From the NCBI GenBank assembly GCA_041946685.1, contig JBHGAV010000063.1:1-21811 (forward strand): 21,811 bases of DNA, written 5' to 3'. Positions 14,015 through 21,811 of the stretch are shown piece by piece. The position numbers and the translations under genes were made by a program. This DNA is from JBHGAV01 sp041946685 (GTDB lineage Bacteria > Acidobacteriota > Terriglobia > Bryobacterales > Bryobacteraceae). Within the stretch, counting starts at the first letter, position 1, and each line of letters opens with the position of its first letter. The notes under the pieces are model-generated. The model was not told the origin of the DNA. It did no database searches and was given only the letters and a program-made list of their open reading frames with translations.

Positions 14015-16042
14015 CTATCCCATTCCAGGCTTCTTGACCGGGATCTCTATCAGGGTGACCGCCGCGCCGGCCTCGGTCGCACGCGTGGCCAGCTTCACGC
14101 GGATGGGGTCCACGTAGCACGCGCTTGTTTGCGACGTGCAGTAGTAAACAACGGTGTCGATCGTCAGCTCTGCGCGCCCGCCGGCCTGCTGGATGGGAAC
14201 CCGCAATGGAAACCCAGCCTTCTTGAAATCGACCTGGTCCGGCTGGAGCGCGAAGCGGAAGCCGTCAGCATCCGCCGCCCGCCACCGCATATAGAACGGT
14301 GCGTCCAGATTGAACTTGTATCCTTCGGGCAGCACGATGTTGAGCGCGAGCAGGGAACTGCCCGCCTTCACCTCGCGCTCTCCCAAGTCGAGCATGCGGC
14401 CGCGGAAGCGATCCATCCGGCCCTGCGAGAGTCTTTCCAGGCCCTTAAGCTCGAGACTTGAAACCGACCTGGAGGCGGGATCGTACACCCGGACCTGGTG
14501 ATTGTTCGTGTCGGCGATGTAGAGCTTCCCGCCTAACCAGGCCAGACCTCCCGGCTCGTCGAAGGCCGCCGCGGACGCCTTCCCGTCCGCAAATGCCTTC
14601 TTGCCGCTGCCCGCAACCGTGCTCACGCGCCGCTTGACGGGGTCGATCACTTTGATACGGCTGTTATATGTGTCGGCCACCCAGATCAACCCGTCGCGCC
14701 AAGCCACTCCCAGCGGATGCTGTAGCAGCGCCCTGCCCGCTTCGCCGTCCACATCCCCGAACTTGAACAGACCCTCGCCGACGAGAGTACTTACCCTTCC
14801 GCCCGCGCCCAGGCCCGCTTCCCTGACCGAGCTGGTTTCGCTGTCGGCGAAGTACAGCTTGCGCCCGTCGGTGGCAATGCCGCTAGGCTGAGCCAGGGCC
14901 GCCTTGGCAAGTTCCCCGTCGATAATCTCCTCGGCGCCCGAGCCGGCATAGGGACGCGCTTCCCAGGTCTTGATATCGGCGACCCAAAGCTGGTGCGCTC
15001 CGGCCATAGCGATGTACATTTTGCCCTGATGCACGAGCAGGTCCCAAGGAGAATTCAGGTCGGTCGCGGTCCCCTTGCCGCCGCGGCCGGCTCCGGGGGC
15101 CTGCCGTCCGGAGCCCAGCACGGTAGCGACCCTTCGCGTCTTCAGATCCGCCGCCCGCACCAGGTGATTCTCCGTGTCGGCGACATAGAGCACGCCGCCG
15201 GAGAGGAATGTGCCTTGCGGGTGACGGAACCGGGCTTCCTCAAAGCTGCCGTCGTCGCGGCCCTCTTCTCCGCTTCCGATCACGTCCAGGATTTCGCCGC
15301 CGGCGCTGGTGACCAGGATGCGGTGGTGGTTCGAGTCGGTGATAAACAGGCGGCCTCCCGCCTCATCGCTCGAAACCTTGCCCGGGAAGTTGAGCAGCGT
15401 GTTGGCCCGCCGCGCCTCCTCCAGCGCCAGATTCAGCGGGCTGCGCTTGAGGTGGCCCTTCTTGTCGAAGTAAGGGATGGCCTGGGAGAGGACCCTGTCG
15501 AATGGCTCATACACGCCTTCTCCGGAGAATTGCCCGATGATCTTACCCGCAGGGTTGATCAGAACGAGGGTCGGCCAGGCGCGCGCGGCGTAGCTCTGCC
15601 ACACCTCGAAGGCGGAATCGTTCACGACGGGGTGGCGGATCCTGTACCTGAGAATCGCCTTGCGGATCTGGGCGGTGTCTTTCTCATTGTCGAACTTGGC
15701 CGAGTGAACCCCGATCACCACCAACTCCTGGCTGTACTTGGTCTCCAGCCTGGCAAGGTCGGGCAGAATGTGCATACAGTTAATGCAGCAGAAGGTCCAG
15801 AAGTCGAGCAGCACAAACTTGCCCCTGAGGTCTCGCAGGCGCAGCGGCGAGGCGGTGTTAAGCCACTCCATCCCAGAGGGGAATTCGGGAGCGTTTACCG
15901 TGCCTTCCAAGACTTCGGACGCAAGCATCTGTCCCCCTTCTTTCCGCTGGGCGCTGTAAGCGGCAAGCAGACCCGCGACCAGGAGCGGCAAGGCAACGTA
16001 GAGAGCCCTGCGGCCCGCGCCGCTAATTCGGAGCGTCGCCAT
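14015..16042 (-). CDS. Membrane-anchored thioredoxin-like / NHL-repeat protein (NHLRC2-like)
   Basis: Protein of 675 aa. A signal anchor or signal peptide (about 13-31, LYVALPLLVAGLLAAYSA) is followed by a thioredoxin-like domain (about 45-190) with FWTFCCINCMHILPDL (redox pair C86-C89) and a cis-Pro region AWPTLVLI. NHL beta-propeller repeats occupy about 215-545, with recurring LFITDSNHHRI, LYVADTENHLV, IWVADTYNSRI and LYIADTNNHQV. The C-terminal part (about 560-675) resembles a DsbD N-terminal-type fold with a second Cys pair, C635 and C642 (YYCTSQTSACYV). The order Trx-NHL-beta domain matches NHLRC2. Start ATG 16042 is chosen for GGAG 7 nt upstream and the clean anchor; it overlaps the upstream gene by 20 bp. 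Probably an extracytoplasmic thiol oxidoreductase; substrate unknown. Confidence 0.88.
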   Translation of the reverse strand: MATLRISGAGRRALYVALPLLVAGLLAAYSAQRKEGGQMLASEVLEGTVNAPEFPSGMEWLNTASPLRLRDLRGKFVLLDFWTFCCINCMHILPDLARLETKYSQELVVIGVHSAKFDNEKDTAQIRKAILRYRIRHPVVNDSAFEVWQSYAARAWPTLVLINPAGKIIGQFSGEGVYEPFDRVLSQAIPYFDKKGHLKRSPLNLALEEARRANTLLNFPGKVSSDEAGGRLFITDSNHHRILVTSAGGEILDVIGSGEEGRDDGSFEEARFRHPQGTFLSGGVLYVADTENHLVRAADLKTRRVATVLGSGRQAPGAGRGGKGTATDLNSPWDLLVHQGKMYIAMAGAHQLWVADIKTWEARPYAGSGAEEIIDGELAKAALAQPSGIATDGRKLYFADSETSSVREAGLGAGGRVSTLVGEGLFKFGDVDGEAGRALLQHPLGVAWRDGLIWVADTYNSRIKVIDPVKRRVSTVAGSGKKAFADGKASAAAFDEPGGLAWLGGKLYIADTNNHQVRVYDPASRSVSSLELKGLERLSQGRMDRFRGRMLDLGEREVKAGSSLLALNIVLPEGYKFNLDAPFYMRWRAADADGFRFALQPDQVDFKKAGFPLRVPIQQAGGRAELTIDTVVYYCTSQTSACYVDPIRVKLATRATEAGAAVTLIEIPVKKPGMG

Positions 16043-16463
16043 GGTGGTTCTCCAGGAAGTGCTGGTCGATCGGCTTCCTGCCGCGAAAGCCGTCTTCCAC
16101 TTCGTGCCAGTAGCCAATCTCCTTCTCCCCAACCTTCCAGCAGAGGCAGACCTCCCGGCCCTGGAACGTGGTAGGGAAATCGATCAACCCAGCCTCCAAG
16201 TCCTTGATCTGGCAACCGTATTCCTGAACAGCCTCGATCGCCTCTTTCAAGCGGCCGGCGAGCGCGGCCTGGCGCGCCCGCGCCTGGATGACCTGGTCCT
16301 GGTGCAACAGGGCCCCTCCGGACTGGCTGACGTGGCGGGCCACATCGGCAAGGCCGGTAACTACCCGGGCCAGGTCGTCACGCAGGCTCATGGCCTGGCG
16401 CAGGTCTCCTTCCAGGCTGCCCAGCAAAGCTTCCGCCTGGCTCAGATGGAAACGGCGTGGCAT
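16023..16463 (-). CDS. DUF2203 family protein
   Basis: Small cytosolic protein of 146 aa. The N-terminal two thirds are helical (FHLSQAEALLGSLEGDLRQAM ... LKEAIEAVQEYGCQIKDLE). The C-terminus has the family signature GLIDFPTTFQGREVCLCWKVGEKEIGYWHEVEDGFRGRKPID, with the conserved L-D-F-P, W-x-x-GE and WHE...GF.GR elements. Function unknown. It starts 3 bp after the ispG stop and its end overlaps the thioredoxin/NHL gene start by 20 bp, so all three are one transcription unit. Confidence 0.85.
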   Translation of the reverse strand: MPRRFHLSQAEALLGSLEGDLRQAMSLRDDLARVVTGLADVARHVSQSGGALLHQDQVIQARARQAALAGRLKEAIEAVQEYGCQIKDLEAGLIDFPTTFQGREVCLCWKVGEKEIGYWHEVEDGFRGRKPIDQHFLENHHGDAPN

Positions 16464-16466
16464 AGG

Positions 16467-17669
16467 CTAAGCCGCGTAGTGCGTCGCGACGTACCTATTT
16501 AGGATGCTCGTGAACTCTTCAACGATGCTGTCTCCCCGCAGCGTCGCGGCCAGGCGCCCGTCGATGTAAACGGGAGCCGTGGGTTCCTCGAACGTGCCCG
16601 GAAGCGATATGCCGATGTGGGCGTGCTTGGACTCGCCGGGGCCGTTTACCACGCAGCCCATGACGGCGACCCTCAGGTCCTCCACTCCCGGGTACTGCTG
16701 TTTCCAAACCGGCATCTGCTCCCGCAGATACGCCTGGATGCGCCCGGCCATCTCCTGGAAGAACGTGCTGGTGGTCCGTCCGCAGCCGGGGCAGGCGGTG
16801 ACCTGGGGACTGAAGCTCCTCAGGCCGAGCGACTGGAGGATCTGCTGGCTGACGAACACTTCTTCGGTTCTGTCCCCGCCGGGAGCGGGGGTGAGCGAGA
16901 CACGGATGGTGTCGCCGATTCCCTCCTGAAGAAGAATGGACATGCCCGCCACGGAGGCGACGATCCCCTTGGCGCCCAGACCGGCTTCGGTGAGCCCCAG
17001 GTGCAGTGGGTAGTCGCAGGCCGCGGCCAGCTTCCGGTAGACCTCGATAAGGTCCTGGACGCCGCTGACCTTGGCGCTCAGGACGATCCGGTCATGGGGC
17101 AGGCCGTAGCGCTCGGCGGCCTCGGCCGATTCGACGGCGCTCGCAACCAGGGCGTTCCGCACGACCTCGTCAGCTCCCAGGGGCTCTGTTGCGCGCGAAT
17201 TCTCGTCCATCATCCTCGCCAGCAGGGACTGGTCGAGCGAGCCCCAATTGACGCCGATCCGCACCGGCTTGCCGTACTCGATCGCCGCCTCGATCATGGT
17301 GCGGAAATTGTCGTCATGCTTCTTGCCGATGTTCACGTTCCCCGGGTTGATTCGGTACTTGGCGAGCGCCTTGGCGCACTCGGGGTACTTCTTGAGCAGG
17401 ATGTGGCCGTTGTAGTGAAAATCCCCGATGATGGGCACCTCCACGGCAGCGACGATCCGCGGCACGGCCTCGGCTGCCGCCTCGGTGTTCACCGTGACCC
17501 GGACCAGCTCGGAGCCGGCCCGAGCAAGGGCTGTCACCTGGGCGACAGTCGCGTCCGGGTCGGCGGTATCCGTGTTGGTCATGGACTGCACGACGATCGG
17601 ATGACCGCTTCCGATCTTGACACCACCGACGTCAGTGACGACAGCCTTCCGGCGGGAAATCGCAGGCAT
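16467..17669 (-). CDS. ispG: 4-hydroxy-3-methylbut-2-enyl diphosphate synthase IspG (GcpE)
   Basis: Enzyme of the MEP isoprenoid pathway, 400 aa, converting methylerythritol cyclodiphosphate to HMBPP using a [4Fe-4S] cluster. The N-terminal TIM barrel has VVQSMTNTDTAD, IIGDFHYNGHILL, RINPGNVN and VRIGVNWGSLD. The C-terminal reductase-type domain carries the cluster ligands C293 and C296 (ACPGCGR), C339 and E346 (GCVVNGPGES). Length and motifs match the compact bacterial form. AGGGA lies 6 nt before the ATG and an extended -10 lies upstream. First gene of ispG-DUF2203-Trx/NHL. Confidence 0.98.
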   Translation of the reverse strand: MPAISRRKAVVTDVGGVKIGSGHPIVVQSMTNTDTADPDATVAQVTALARAGSELVRVTVNTEAAAEAVPRIVAAVEVPIIGDFHYNGHILLKKYPECAKALAKYRINPGNVNIGKKHDDNFRTMIEAAIEYGKPVRIGVNWGSLDQSLLARMMDENSRATEPLGADEVVRNALVASAVESAEAAERYGLPHDRIVLSAKVSGVQDLIEVYRKLAAACDYPLHLGLTEAGLGAKGIVASVAGMSILLQEGIGDTIRVSLTPAPGGDRTEEVFVSQQILQSLGLRSFSPQVTACPGCGRTTSTFFQEMAGRIQAYLREQMPVWKQQYPGVEDLRVAVMGCVVNGPGESKHAHIGISLPGTFEEPTAPVYIDGRLAATLRGDSIVEEFTSILNRYVATHYAA

Positions 17670-17687
17670 TGTTGTCCCTGTACCTTC

Positions 17688-17696
17688 AGTCTAGCA
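17688..17696 (-). promoter_or_regulatory. Extended -10 promoter of ispG
   Basis: On the minus strand TGCTAGACT is TGn plus TAGACT. The predicted start at about 17681 gives a leader of about 12 nt that includes AGGGA before the ispG ATG. It is nearly back to back with the -10 of the divergent DUF1385 gene (17707-17712). Confidence 0.5.
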
Positions 17697-17706
17697 ACCG
17701 CTTCGG

Positions 17707-17712
17707 TATACT
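17707..17712 (+). promoter_or_regulatory. -10 element of the DUF1385-prfA-prmC-dinB operon
   Basis: TATACT matches 5 of 6 -10 consensus bases. Only a weak -35 candidate, TTCAGT at 17685-17690, lies 16 bp upstream. The predicted start near 17719 falls at the AGGAG that precedes the TTG start codon. Confidence 0.4.
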
Positions 17713-17734
17713 GAGCATAGGAGCAGGGATAACG

Positions 17735-18712
17735 TTGTCCATCCGCGCGATTGTGCGGCTTGCCGCGCACACCCAGACGCTGCCGCTCTTGGCAGCCCAG
17801 GAGGAGACCCTCATCGGCGGGCAGGCCGTGATGGAGGGCGTCATGATGCGGGCTCCGCACAGCTACTGCGTGGCCGTCCGCAAGACGGACGGAGAGGTAA
17901 TTACCGACGAAATGGCCGTCGCACGCCTTTCGGAACGATATCCCTGGCTCAAGTACCCGATTCTGCGCGGAGTGGGCACCTTGGGCCAGGCCATGTACCT
18001 GGGGATCAAGGCGCTGCGCTTCTCGGCGAACGCCGCGATGCCGGAGAAGGCCGAGGGGAAGGGCCAGATAGAGATTTCTCCCTGGCTGATGACGCTAAAC
18101 CTGGCTTTCTCGCTGGCCTTCTTCATCTTCCTCTACAAGTTCGTGCCGCTTTACCTGGCCACGCTGCTTGGGAAATGGTTTCCGGCCGTCAATGGCCGCA
18201 TCCTGTTCAACCTCACGGACGGGATTCTCCGTATCCTCATCTTCCTGCTCTTCCTATACGGGATTTCCCTGTGGAAGGACATCCGGCGCGTTTTCGAGTA
18301 CCACGGCGCGGAGCACAAGGTTGTGTACAACTTCGAATCCGGCCTGCCGCTGACCGTCGAGAACGCCCGCGATTTCACGACCCTGCACCCGCGCTGCGGA
18401 ACCAGCTTTCTGCTGGTCGTGATGGTGCTCGCCATCGGCGTCTACGCCCTTGTGCCATTTGACGGTTTCCTCATGAAGTTTGTGTCCCGCGTCGCGCTGC
18501 TGCCGGTCATCGCGGGCATCAGCTACGAGCTGGTGCGATTCGCAGCCAGGCACCGGCGCTCGGTGCTGGCCGCGCTGACGACGCCGGGACTCTGGCTCCA
18601 GCGCATTACCACCCAGCCTCCCGCCGACGACCAGATTGCCGTCGCCATCCGCGCCCTGGAAGGCGCCATGGCTCTCGAAGACGCGCAGGGCGGCGAGCTC
18701 GTGGTTTCCTGA
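17735..18712 (+). CDS. DUF1385 (YqhQ-type) integral membrane protein
   Basis: Protein of about 325 aa. The family signature is near the N-terminus: LIGGQAVMEGVMMRAP. It is followed by PILRGVGTLGQAMYLGIKALRFSA, two pairs of membrane segments (NLAFSLAFFIFLYKFVPLYL, GILRILIFLLFLYGISLW; then FLLVVMVLAIGVYALVPF, VALLPVIAGISYELVRF), and between them the conserved FEYHGAEHKVVYNFE and LHPRCGTSFL, which look like a metal or catalytic site (His, Glu, Cys). Function unknown to me. TTG 17735 is chosen because AGGAG/AGGGA precede it and it lies downstream of the predicted promoter; an earlier in-frame TTG at 17669 lies upstream of that promoter. prfA follows after 10 bp; a DUF1385-prmC-prfA neighbourhood is also known in Firmicutes. 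Confidence 0.88.
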   Translation: MSIRAIVRLAAHTQTLPLLAAQEETLIGGQAVMEGVMMRAPHSYCVAVRKTDGEVITDEMAVARLSERYPWLKYPILRGVGTLGQAMYLGIKALRFSANAAMPEKAEGKGQIEISPWLMTLNLAFSLAFFIFLYKFVPLYLATLLGKWFPAVNGRILFNLTDGILRILIFLLFLYGISLWKDIRRVFEYHGAEHKVVYNFESGLPLTVENARDFTTLHPRCGTSFLLVVMVLAIGVYALVPFDGFLMKFVSRVALLPVIAGISYELVRFAARHRRSVLAALTTPGLWLQRITTQPPADDQIAVAIRALEGAMALEDAQGGELVVS

Positions 18713-18722
18713 CGGACTCCCG

Positions 18723-19853
18723 ATGCAATACACACAGAAACTGGATGAGATCGAGGCGCGGTTCGAGAATCTGACCGGCCAGTTGGCCGACCCGCAGGTG
18801 CTCGGCGAAGCCGACCTCTATCGCAAGACCGCCAAGGCGCACAGCGAGTTGGCGGAGATCGTCTCCAGATACAGGGAGTGGAAGCAGGCGGCCGCGCACG
18901 CCGGCGAGGCCCGCCTCATGCTCGAAGACGCCGACCCCGAGCTTCAGAAGATGGCCGCCGAGGAACTGGAGCGCCTGGAGCCGGAGCTGGCGAGGCTCGA
19001 GGAGGAACTCAAGCTGTTGCTGCTGCCCAAGGACCCGCACGACGACAAGGACGTCGTCCTGGAAATCCGCGCCGGAACCGGCGGCGACGAGGCTACGCTG
19101 TTCGCCGCGGAGATCTTCCGCATGTACTCGCGCTACGCGGAGTCGCAGGGCTGGAAGGTCGAAATCAGCTCGACCAGCGAATCCGCCATCGGCGGGGCGA
19201 AAGAAGTCATTGCCCTGATCAGCGGCGACAAGGTCTATAGCAAGCTCAAATACGAGAGCGGCGTGCACCGCGTGCAACGCGTGCCGGTCACCGAGCAGCA
19301 GGGCCGGGTTCACACCTCGGCCATCACCGTCGCCGTGCTCCCGGAAGCCGACGAGGTCGAGGTCCAGATCGACCCCAAGGACATCCGTATCGACACCTTC
19401 TGCTCCTCCGGCCCCGGCGGGCAGTCGGTCAATACGACCTACTCCGCGGTCCGCATCACGCACCTGCCGACCAACCTGGTGGTTTCCTGCCAGGACGAGA
19501 AATCGCAGATCAAGAACCGGGCCAAGGCGCTGCGCGTGCTGCGCAGCCGGCTGTACGAGTTGGAATTGGAGAAGCAGCGAGCCCAGATCGGCGCCGAGCG
19601 GCGCAGCATGGTGGGCAGCGGCGACCGCAGCGAAAAGATCCGCACCTATAACTTCCCGCAGAACCGGGTCACCGACCATCGCATCGGGCTGACTCTTCAC
19701 CAGCTCGACATGATTATGGACGGGCGCCTCGATCCGATCATCGACGCGCTGACCACTTACTACCAGGCGGAGAAATTGAAGCAGGAGACCGCCCTCGTCC
19801 CTCCCGCCCATGACGGTTCAAACCGCGCTCCAGCAGGGCTCCAGACTTCTTGA
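18723..19853 (+). CDS. prfA: Peptide chain release factor 1
   Basis: Protein of 376 aa; reads UAA and UAG stop codons. The RF1-specific codon-recognition tripeptide is P188-V189-T190 (RVPVTEQQGRVHTSA), distinguishing it from RF2 (SPF). The peptidyl-tRNA hydrolysis motif GGQ is at 232-234 (SSGPGGQSVN), its Gln being the expected PrmC target. The N-terminal helical domain (about 1-110) is Glu/Leu rich. ATG 18723 starts at the normal RF1 N-terminus; the frame is open upstream inside DUF1385 but that extension is unsupported. The C-terminal tail after YYQAEKL runs about 20 residues beyond the usual end and overlaps prmC by 44 bp. Confidence 0.98.
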   Translation: MQYTQKLDEIEARFENLTGQLADPQVLGEADLYRKTAKAHSELAEIVSRYREWKQAAAHAGEARLMLEDADPELQKMAAEELERLEPELARLEEELKLLLLPKDPHDDKDVVLEIRAGTGGDEATLFAAEIFRMYSRYAESQGWKVEISSTSESAIGGAKEVIALISGDKVYSKLKYESGVHRVQRVPVTEQQGRVHTSAITVAVLPEADEVEVQIDPKDIRIDTFCSSGPGGQSVNTTYSAVRITHLPTNLVVSCQDEKSQIKNRAKALRVLRSRLYELELEKQRAQIGAERRSMVGSGDRSEKIRTYNFPQNRVTDHRIGLTLHQLDMIMDGRLDPIIDALTTYYQAEKLKQETALVPPAHDGSNRAPAGLQTS

Positions 19854-20637
19854 GGATGCCGGCGTCGCGGTCCCGCGCCTGACCGCCGAAGTGCTCTTGT
19901 GCCATGCGCTCGGCCGGGAGCGCTCCTACTTGTACAGCCACCCGGAAGCGGAACTGGAGGACGTGGCCCGGATCCACTACGGCCGCTACCTGCACGAGCG
20001 GCTCCAGGGGAAGCCGACGCAGTACATCACACGGCGGCAGGAGTTTTACGGCCGCGAGTTCGTGGTGAGTCCCGACGTGCTGATTCCCCGCCCCGAGACC
20101 GAGCACGTGGTGGAAGCGGCGCTGGCTCTGAACAGCCGCATCCACCGGGTTGTCGACGTGGGCTGCGGCTCCGGAGCCATCGCCGTCACACTGCGCCTGG
20201 AGATGGGCTGCCAGGTGTGGGGCACGGATGTGTCCCTCGCCGCCCTCAAGGTGGCGGCGGCCAATGCCGCGAGGCTGGATGCGCCGGTTCACTTCATCGC
20301 CTGCGACCTGGCCTCCGCTCTCGGGGCGCGGACGATGGATCTCGTCGTCTCGAATCCTCCTTACGTGGCGCTTTCAGACGAAGCTGGTCTCCAGCGCGAG
20401 GTGCGCGACTGGGAACCGCACGTGGCGCTGTTCGCCGGACAGACCGGCCTGGAGATCTACGCCCGACTCCTGGCGGAGGCCGAGCGGGTTCTCCGCCCGG
20501 GCGGCGCATTGATCGTTGAACTCGGCTTCAAGACCTGCGACCACGTTCGCGCCATGCTTGGCCCCGTGTGGCAGGATGTTCAGGTGAAGCCCGACCTGGC
20601 GGGCATACCGCGGGTCCTGGCGGCGAGGTTGGAATGA
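19810..20637 (+). CDS. prmC: Release factor glutamine methyltransferase PrmC (HemK)
   Basis: Protein of 275 aa that methylates the GGQ glutamine of RF1 and RF2 with SAM. The N-terminal helical substrate domain (about 1-75; RLTAEVLLCHALGRERSYLYSHPE) is followed by FYGREFVVSPDVLIPRPETEHVV, SAM motif I VVDVGCGSGAIAV and the substrate-Gln motif NPPY (182-185, VVSNPPYVAL). Its start lies inside prfA (44-bp overlap), with no Shine-Dalgarno, so it probably depends on prfA translation. The last codon region overlaps the dinB ATG as ATGA. Confidence 0.97.
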   Translation: MTVQTALQQGSRLLEDAGVAVPRLTAEVLLCHALGRERSYLYSHPEAELEDVARIHYGRYLHERLQGKPTQYITRRQEFYGREFVVSPDVLIPRPETEHVVEAALALNSRIHRVVDVGCGSGAIAVTLRLEMGCQVWGTDVSLAALKVAAANAARLDAPVHFIACDLASALGARTMDLVVSNPPYVALSDEAGLQREVRDWEPHVALFAGQTGLEIYARLLAEAERVLRPGGALIVELGFKTCDHVRAMLGPVWQDVQVKPDLAGIPRVLAARLE

Positions 20638-21811
20638 GGATCATTTTCCACGTGGACATGGATGCCTTCTTCGTCTCCGTGGAGGAGCTGCTGGACCCGT
20701 CGCTCAAGGGCAAGCCCGTGGTGGTGGGAGGCAAGCCCGACCAGCGGGGGGTGGTCTCGGCCGCGTCCTACGCCGTGCGCAAGTTCGGCGTCCACTCGGC
20801 CATGCCGCTGAGGACCGCGTACAAGCTCTGCCCGCAGGCGATCTTCCTCGACGGCCATCCGCACCTTTACCGCGAGTACTCGGACCGGGCCTACGCGGTC
20901 TTTCAGTCTTTCTCTCCGCAGGTCGAGATGGCCTCGGTCGACGAAGCCTACTTGGACATGACGGGCACCGAGCGGCTGCATGGCCCGCCCCTGGCGGCCG
21001 CGCACAAGCTCCACGAGAAGATGAAGCGCGAGACCGGGCTGAACTGCTCGATCGGCATCGGCGTCTCGCGCCTCGTCGCCAAGGTGGCCTCCGACCAGGC
21101 CAAGCCCAACGGCGTGCTCTTCGTGCTGCCGGGCATGGAGGCGCGCTGGCTGGCGCCGCTCGACGTGCGCAAGATCCCCGGCGTCGGCAAGGTCACCGAA
21201 AAGCGTCTGCACGACTTCGGCATCCGCAGGGTGGGAGATCTGGCGAAGCTGGACGAGTCCTTCCTCGACGAGCATTTCGGCGAGTGGGGACGCGCCATGG
21301 CGGGCAAGGCCCGGGGAGAGGACGCCGGAAGCTGGTTCGACGGCGCTATCGGCGAGGAGGAGGCGCCGAAGTCCATCAGCCACGAGCACACCTTCGACCA
21401 GGACACGGCCGACCGCGAACGCATCGCGGCCACGCTGGCGCGCCTAGCCGAGATGGTCGGGAGGCGCCTGCGCGAGCACGGCCTTTTCGCCCGAACGATC
21501 CAGCTCAAGCTGCGCTACCAGGACTTCAGGACGATTACGCGAGCCCGCACGCTCGATCACGGAACACAGCTCGACACCGAGATTCACCGCGAGGCGCGGG
21601 CGCTTCTGGGCGCCAACTGGAACGGCCGCCCGGTGCGCCTGCTGGGCGTTCACGCCTCTTCGCTGGAGGAGCAGCCGGGGCAGTTGAGCCTTCTTGAACC
21701 GGAGCGGGACGAGCGATGGAGCAAGGCGCTCTCGGCGGCGGATCGCATCCGGGACCGGTACGGCGAATCGGCCGTGTCGCTGGCCAGAGGTCTCAGAGGC
21801 AGCTTCCGCGA
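20634..21811 (+). CDS. dinB: DNA polymerase IV (DinB, Y-family), 3' end off the right edge
   Basis: Translesion DNA polymerase; 392 complete codons are visible and the frame is open to the last base. Catalytic residues D8 (FHVDMDAFF) and D103-E104 (SVDEAYLDM) are intact, at the same numbers as in E. coli Pol IV. Other landmarks are SAASYAVRKFGVHSAMP (fingers), the SIGIGVSRLVAKVASDQAKPNG palm segment and IPGVGKVTEKRL (helix-hairpin-helix thumb). The little-finger domain follows. A beta-clamp-binding motif QLSLL is at 350-354; it is followed by about 38 more residues (KALSAADRIRDRYG), a tail seen in many longer DinB proteins. No LexA-type site is visible because the gene is embedded in the prfA-prmC operon by an ATGA overlap, suggesting constitutive rather than SOS-only expression. 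Confidence 0.97.
   Translation, partial: MRIIFHVDMDAFFVSVEELLDPSLKGKPVVVGGKPDQRGVVSAASYAVRKFGVHSAMPLRTAYKLCPQAIFLDGHPHLYREYSDRAYAVFQSFSPQVEMASVDEAYLDMTGTERLHGPPLAAAHKLHEKMKRETGLNCSIGIGVSRLVAKVASDQAKPNGVLFVLPGMEARWLAPLDVRKIPGVGKVTEKRLHDFGIRRVGDLAKLDESFLDEHFGEWGRAMAGKARGEDAGSWFDGAIGEEEAPKSISHEHTFDQDTADRERIAATLARLAEMVGRRLREHGLFARTIQLKLRYQDFRTITRARTLDHGTQLDTEIHREARALLGANWNGRPVRLLGVHASSLEEQPGQLSLLEPERDERWSKALSAADRIRDRYGESAVSLARGLRGSFR

Noticed and set aside
15325..15345. GGTTCGAGTC resembling a tRNA T-arm
   Set aside because: It lies inside the thioredoxin/NHL coding region and no acceptor or anticodon stem can be built around it.
17669..17734. Upstream TTG start for the DUF1385 protein
   Set aside because: It would begin within the ispG start codon and upstream of the predicted -10 TATACT; TTG 17735 has a Shine-Dalgarno and fits the family N-terminus better.

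Overview
This is a GC-rich (well above 60% by eye), densely coding bacterial chromosome segment. Nothing in it looks like phage, plasmid, insertion sequence or CRISPR. The mix of genes is a sigma-54 two-component pair, a pseudo-receiver containing a 'RLADERLWAEVLN' stretch, Tat-exported DUF362 proteins beside AmmeMemoRadiSam genes, and a housekeeping block dnaX-ybaB-recR / ispG / prfA-prmC. This suggests Acidobacteriota, perhaps the Solibacter/Bryobacter group. That placement is a recollection-based inference, not a search result.

Layout. (1) 1-2204, minus: a membrane histidine kinase followed with an ATGA overlap by an NtrC-type sigma-54 activator that runs off the left edge. (2) 2205-3814, plus: a divergent operon of a DksA/TraR zinc-finger protein, a DUF302-like protein and a receiver-like protein with Glu at the phospho-Asp position. 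It is preceded by a good -24/-12 (sigma-54) promoter and, about 107 bp upstream of the predicted start, a perfect 16-bp palindrome. The pair in (1) is the obvious candidate to drive (2). (3) 4043-4657, minus: a small methyltransferase with an apparent signal peptide. (4) 4777-11390: a cluster of a Tat-type DUF362 protein, the AmmeMemoRadiSam radical SAM enzyme, an exported fusion of the Memo-like (B) and AMMECR1-like (A) proteins, a polytopic spermidine-synthase-like membrane protein (convergent) and a second Tat-type DUF362 protein (divergent from it). This is the most interesting block: most of its products appear to lie in or outside the membrane, around a cytosolic radical SAM enzyme.

(5) 11394-17669, minus: ispG, a DUF2203 protein and a membrane-anchored thioredoxin/NHL-repeat protein. 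These are followed by the small SRP RNA, dnaX, ybaB and recR, the scr-dnaX-yaaK-recR order familiar from Bacillus. (6) 17735-21811, plus: a DUF1385 (YqhQ-type) membrane protein, prfA, prmC and a DinB-type DNA polymerase that runs off the right edge. prfA and prmC overlap and work together, since PrmC methylates the GGQ glutamine of release factors.

No gene-free stretch exceeds 300 bases. The longest is 3815-4042 (228 bp). Several starts lie 0-12 nt from predicted extended -10 elements (TGnTAnnnT-like) and lack a Shine-Dalgarno, suggesting leaderless or nearly leaderless mRNAs. I recognised no tRNA or rRNA gene and no confident intrinsic terminator.
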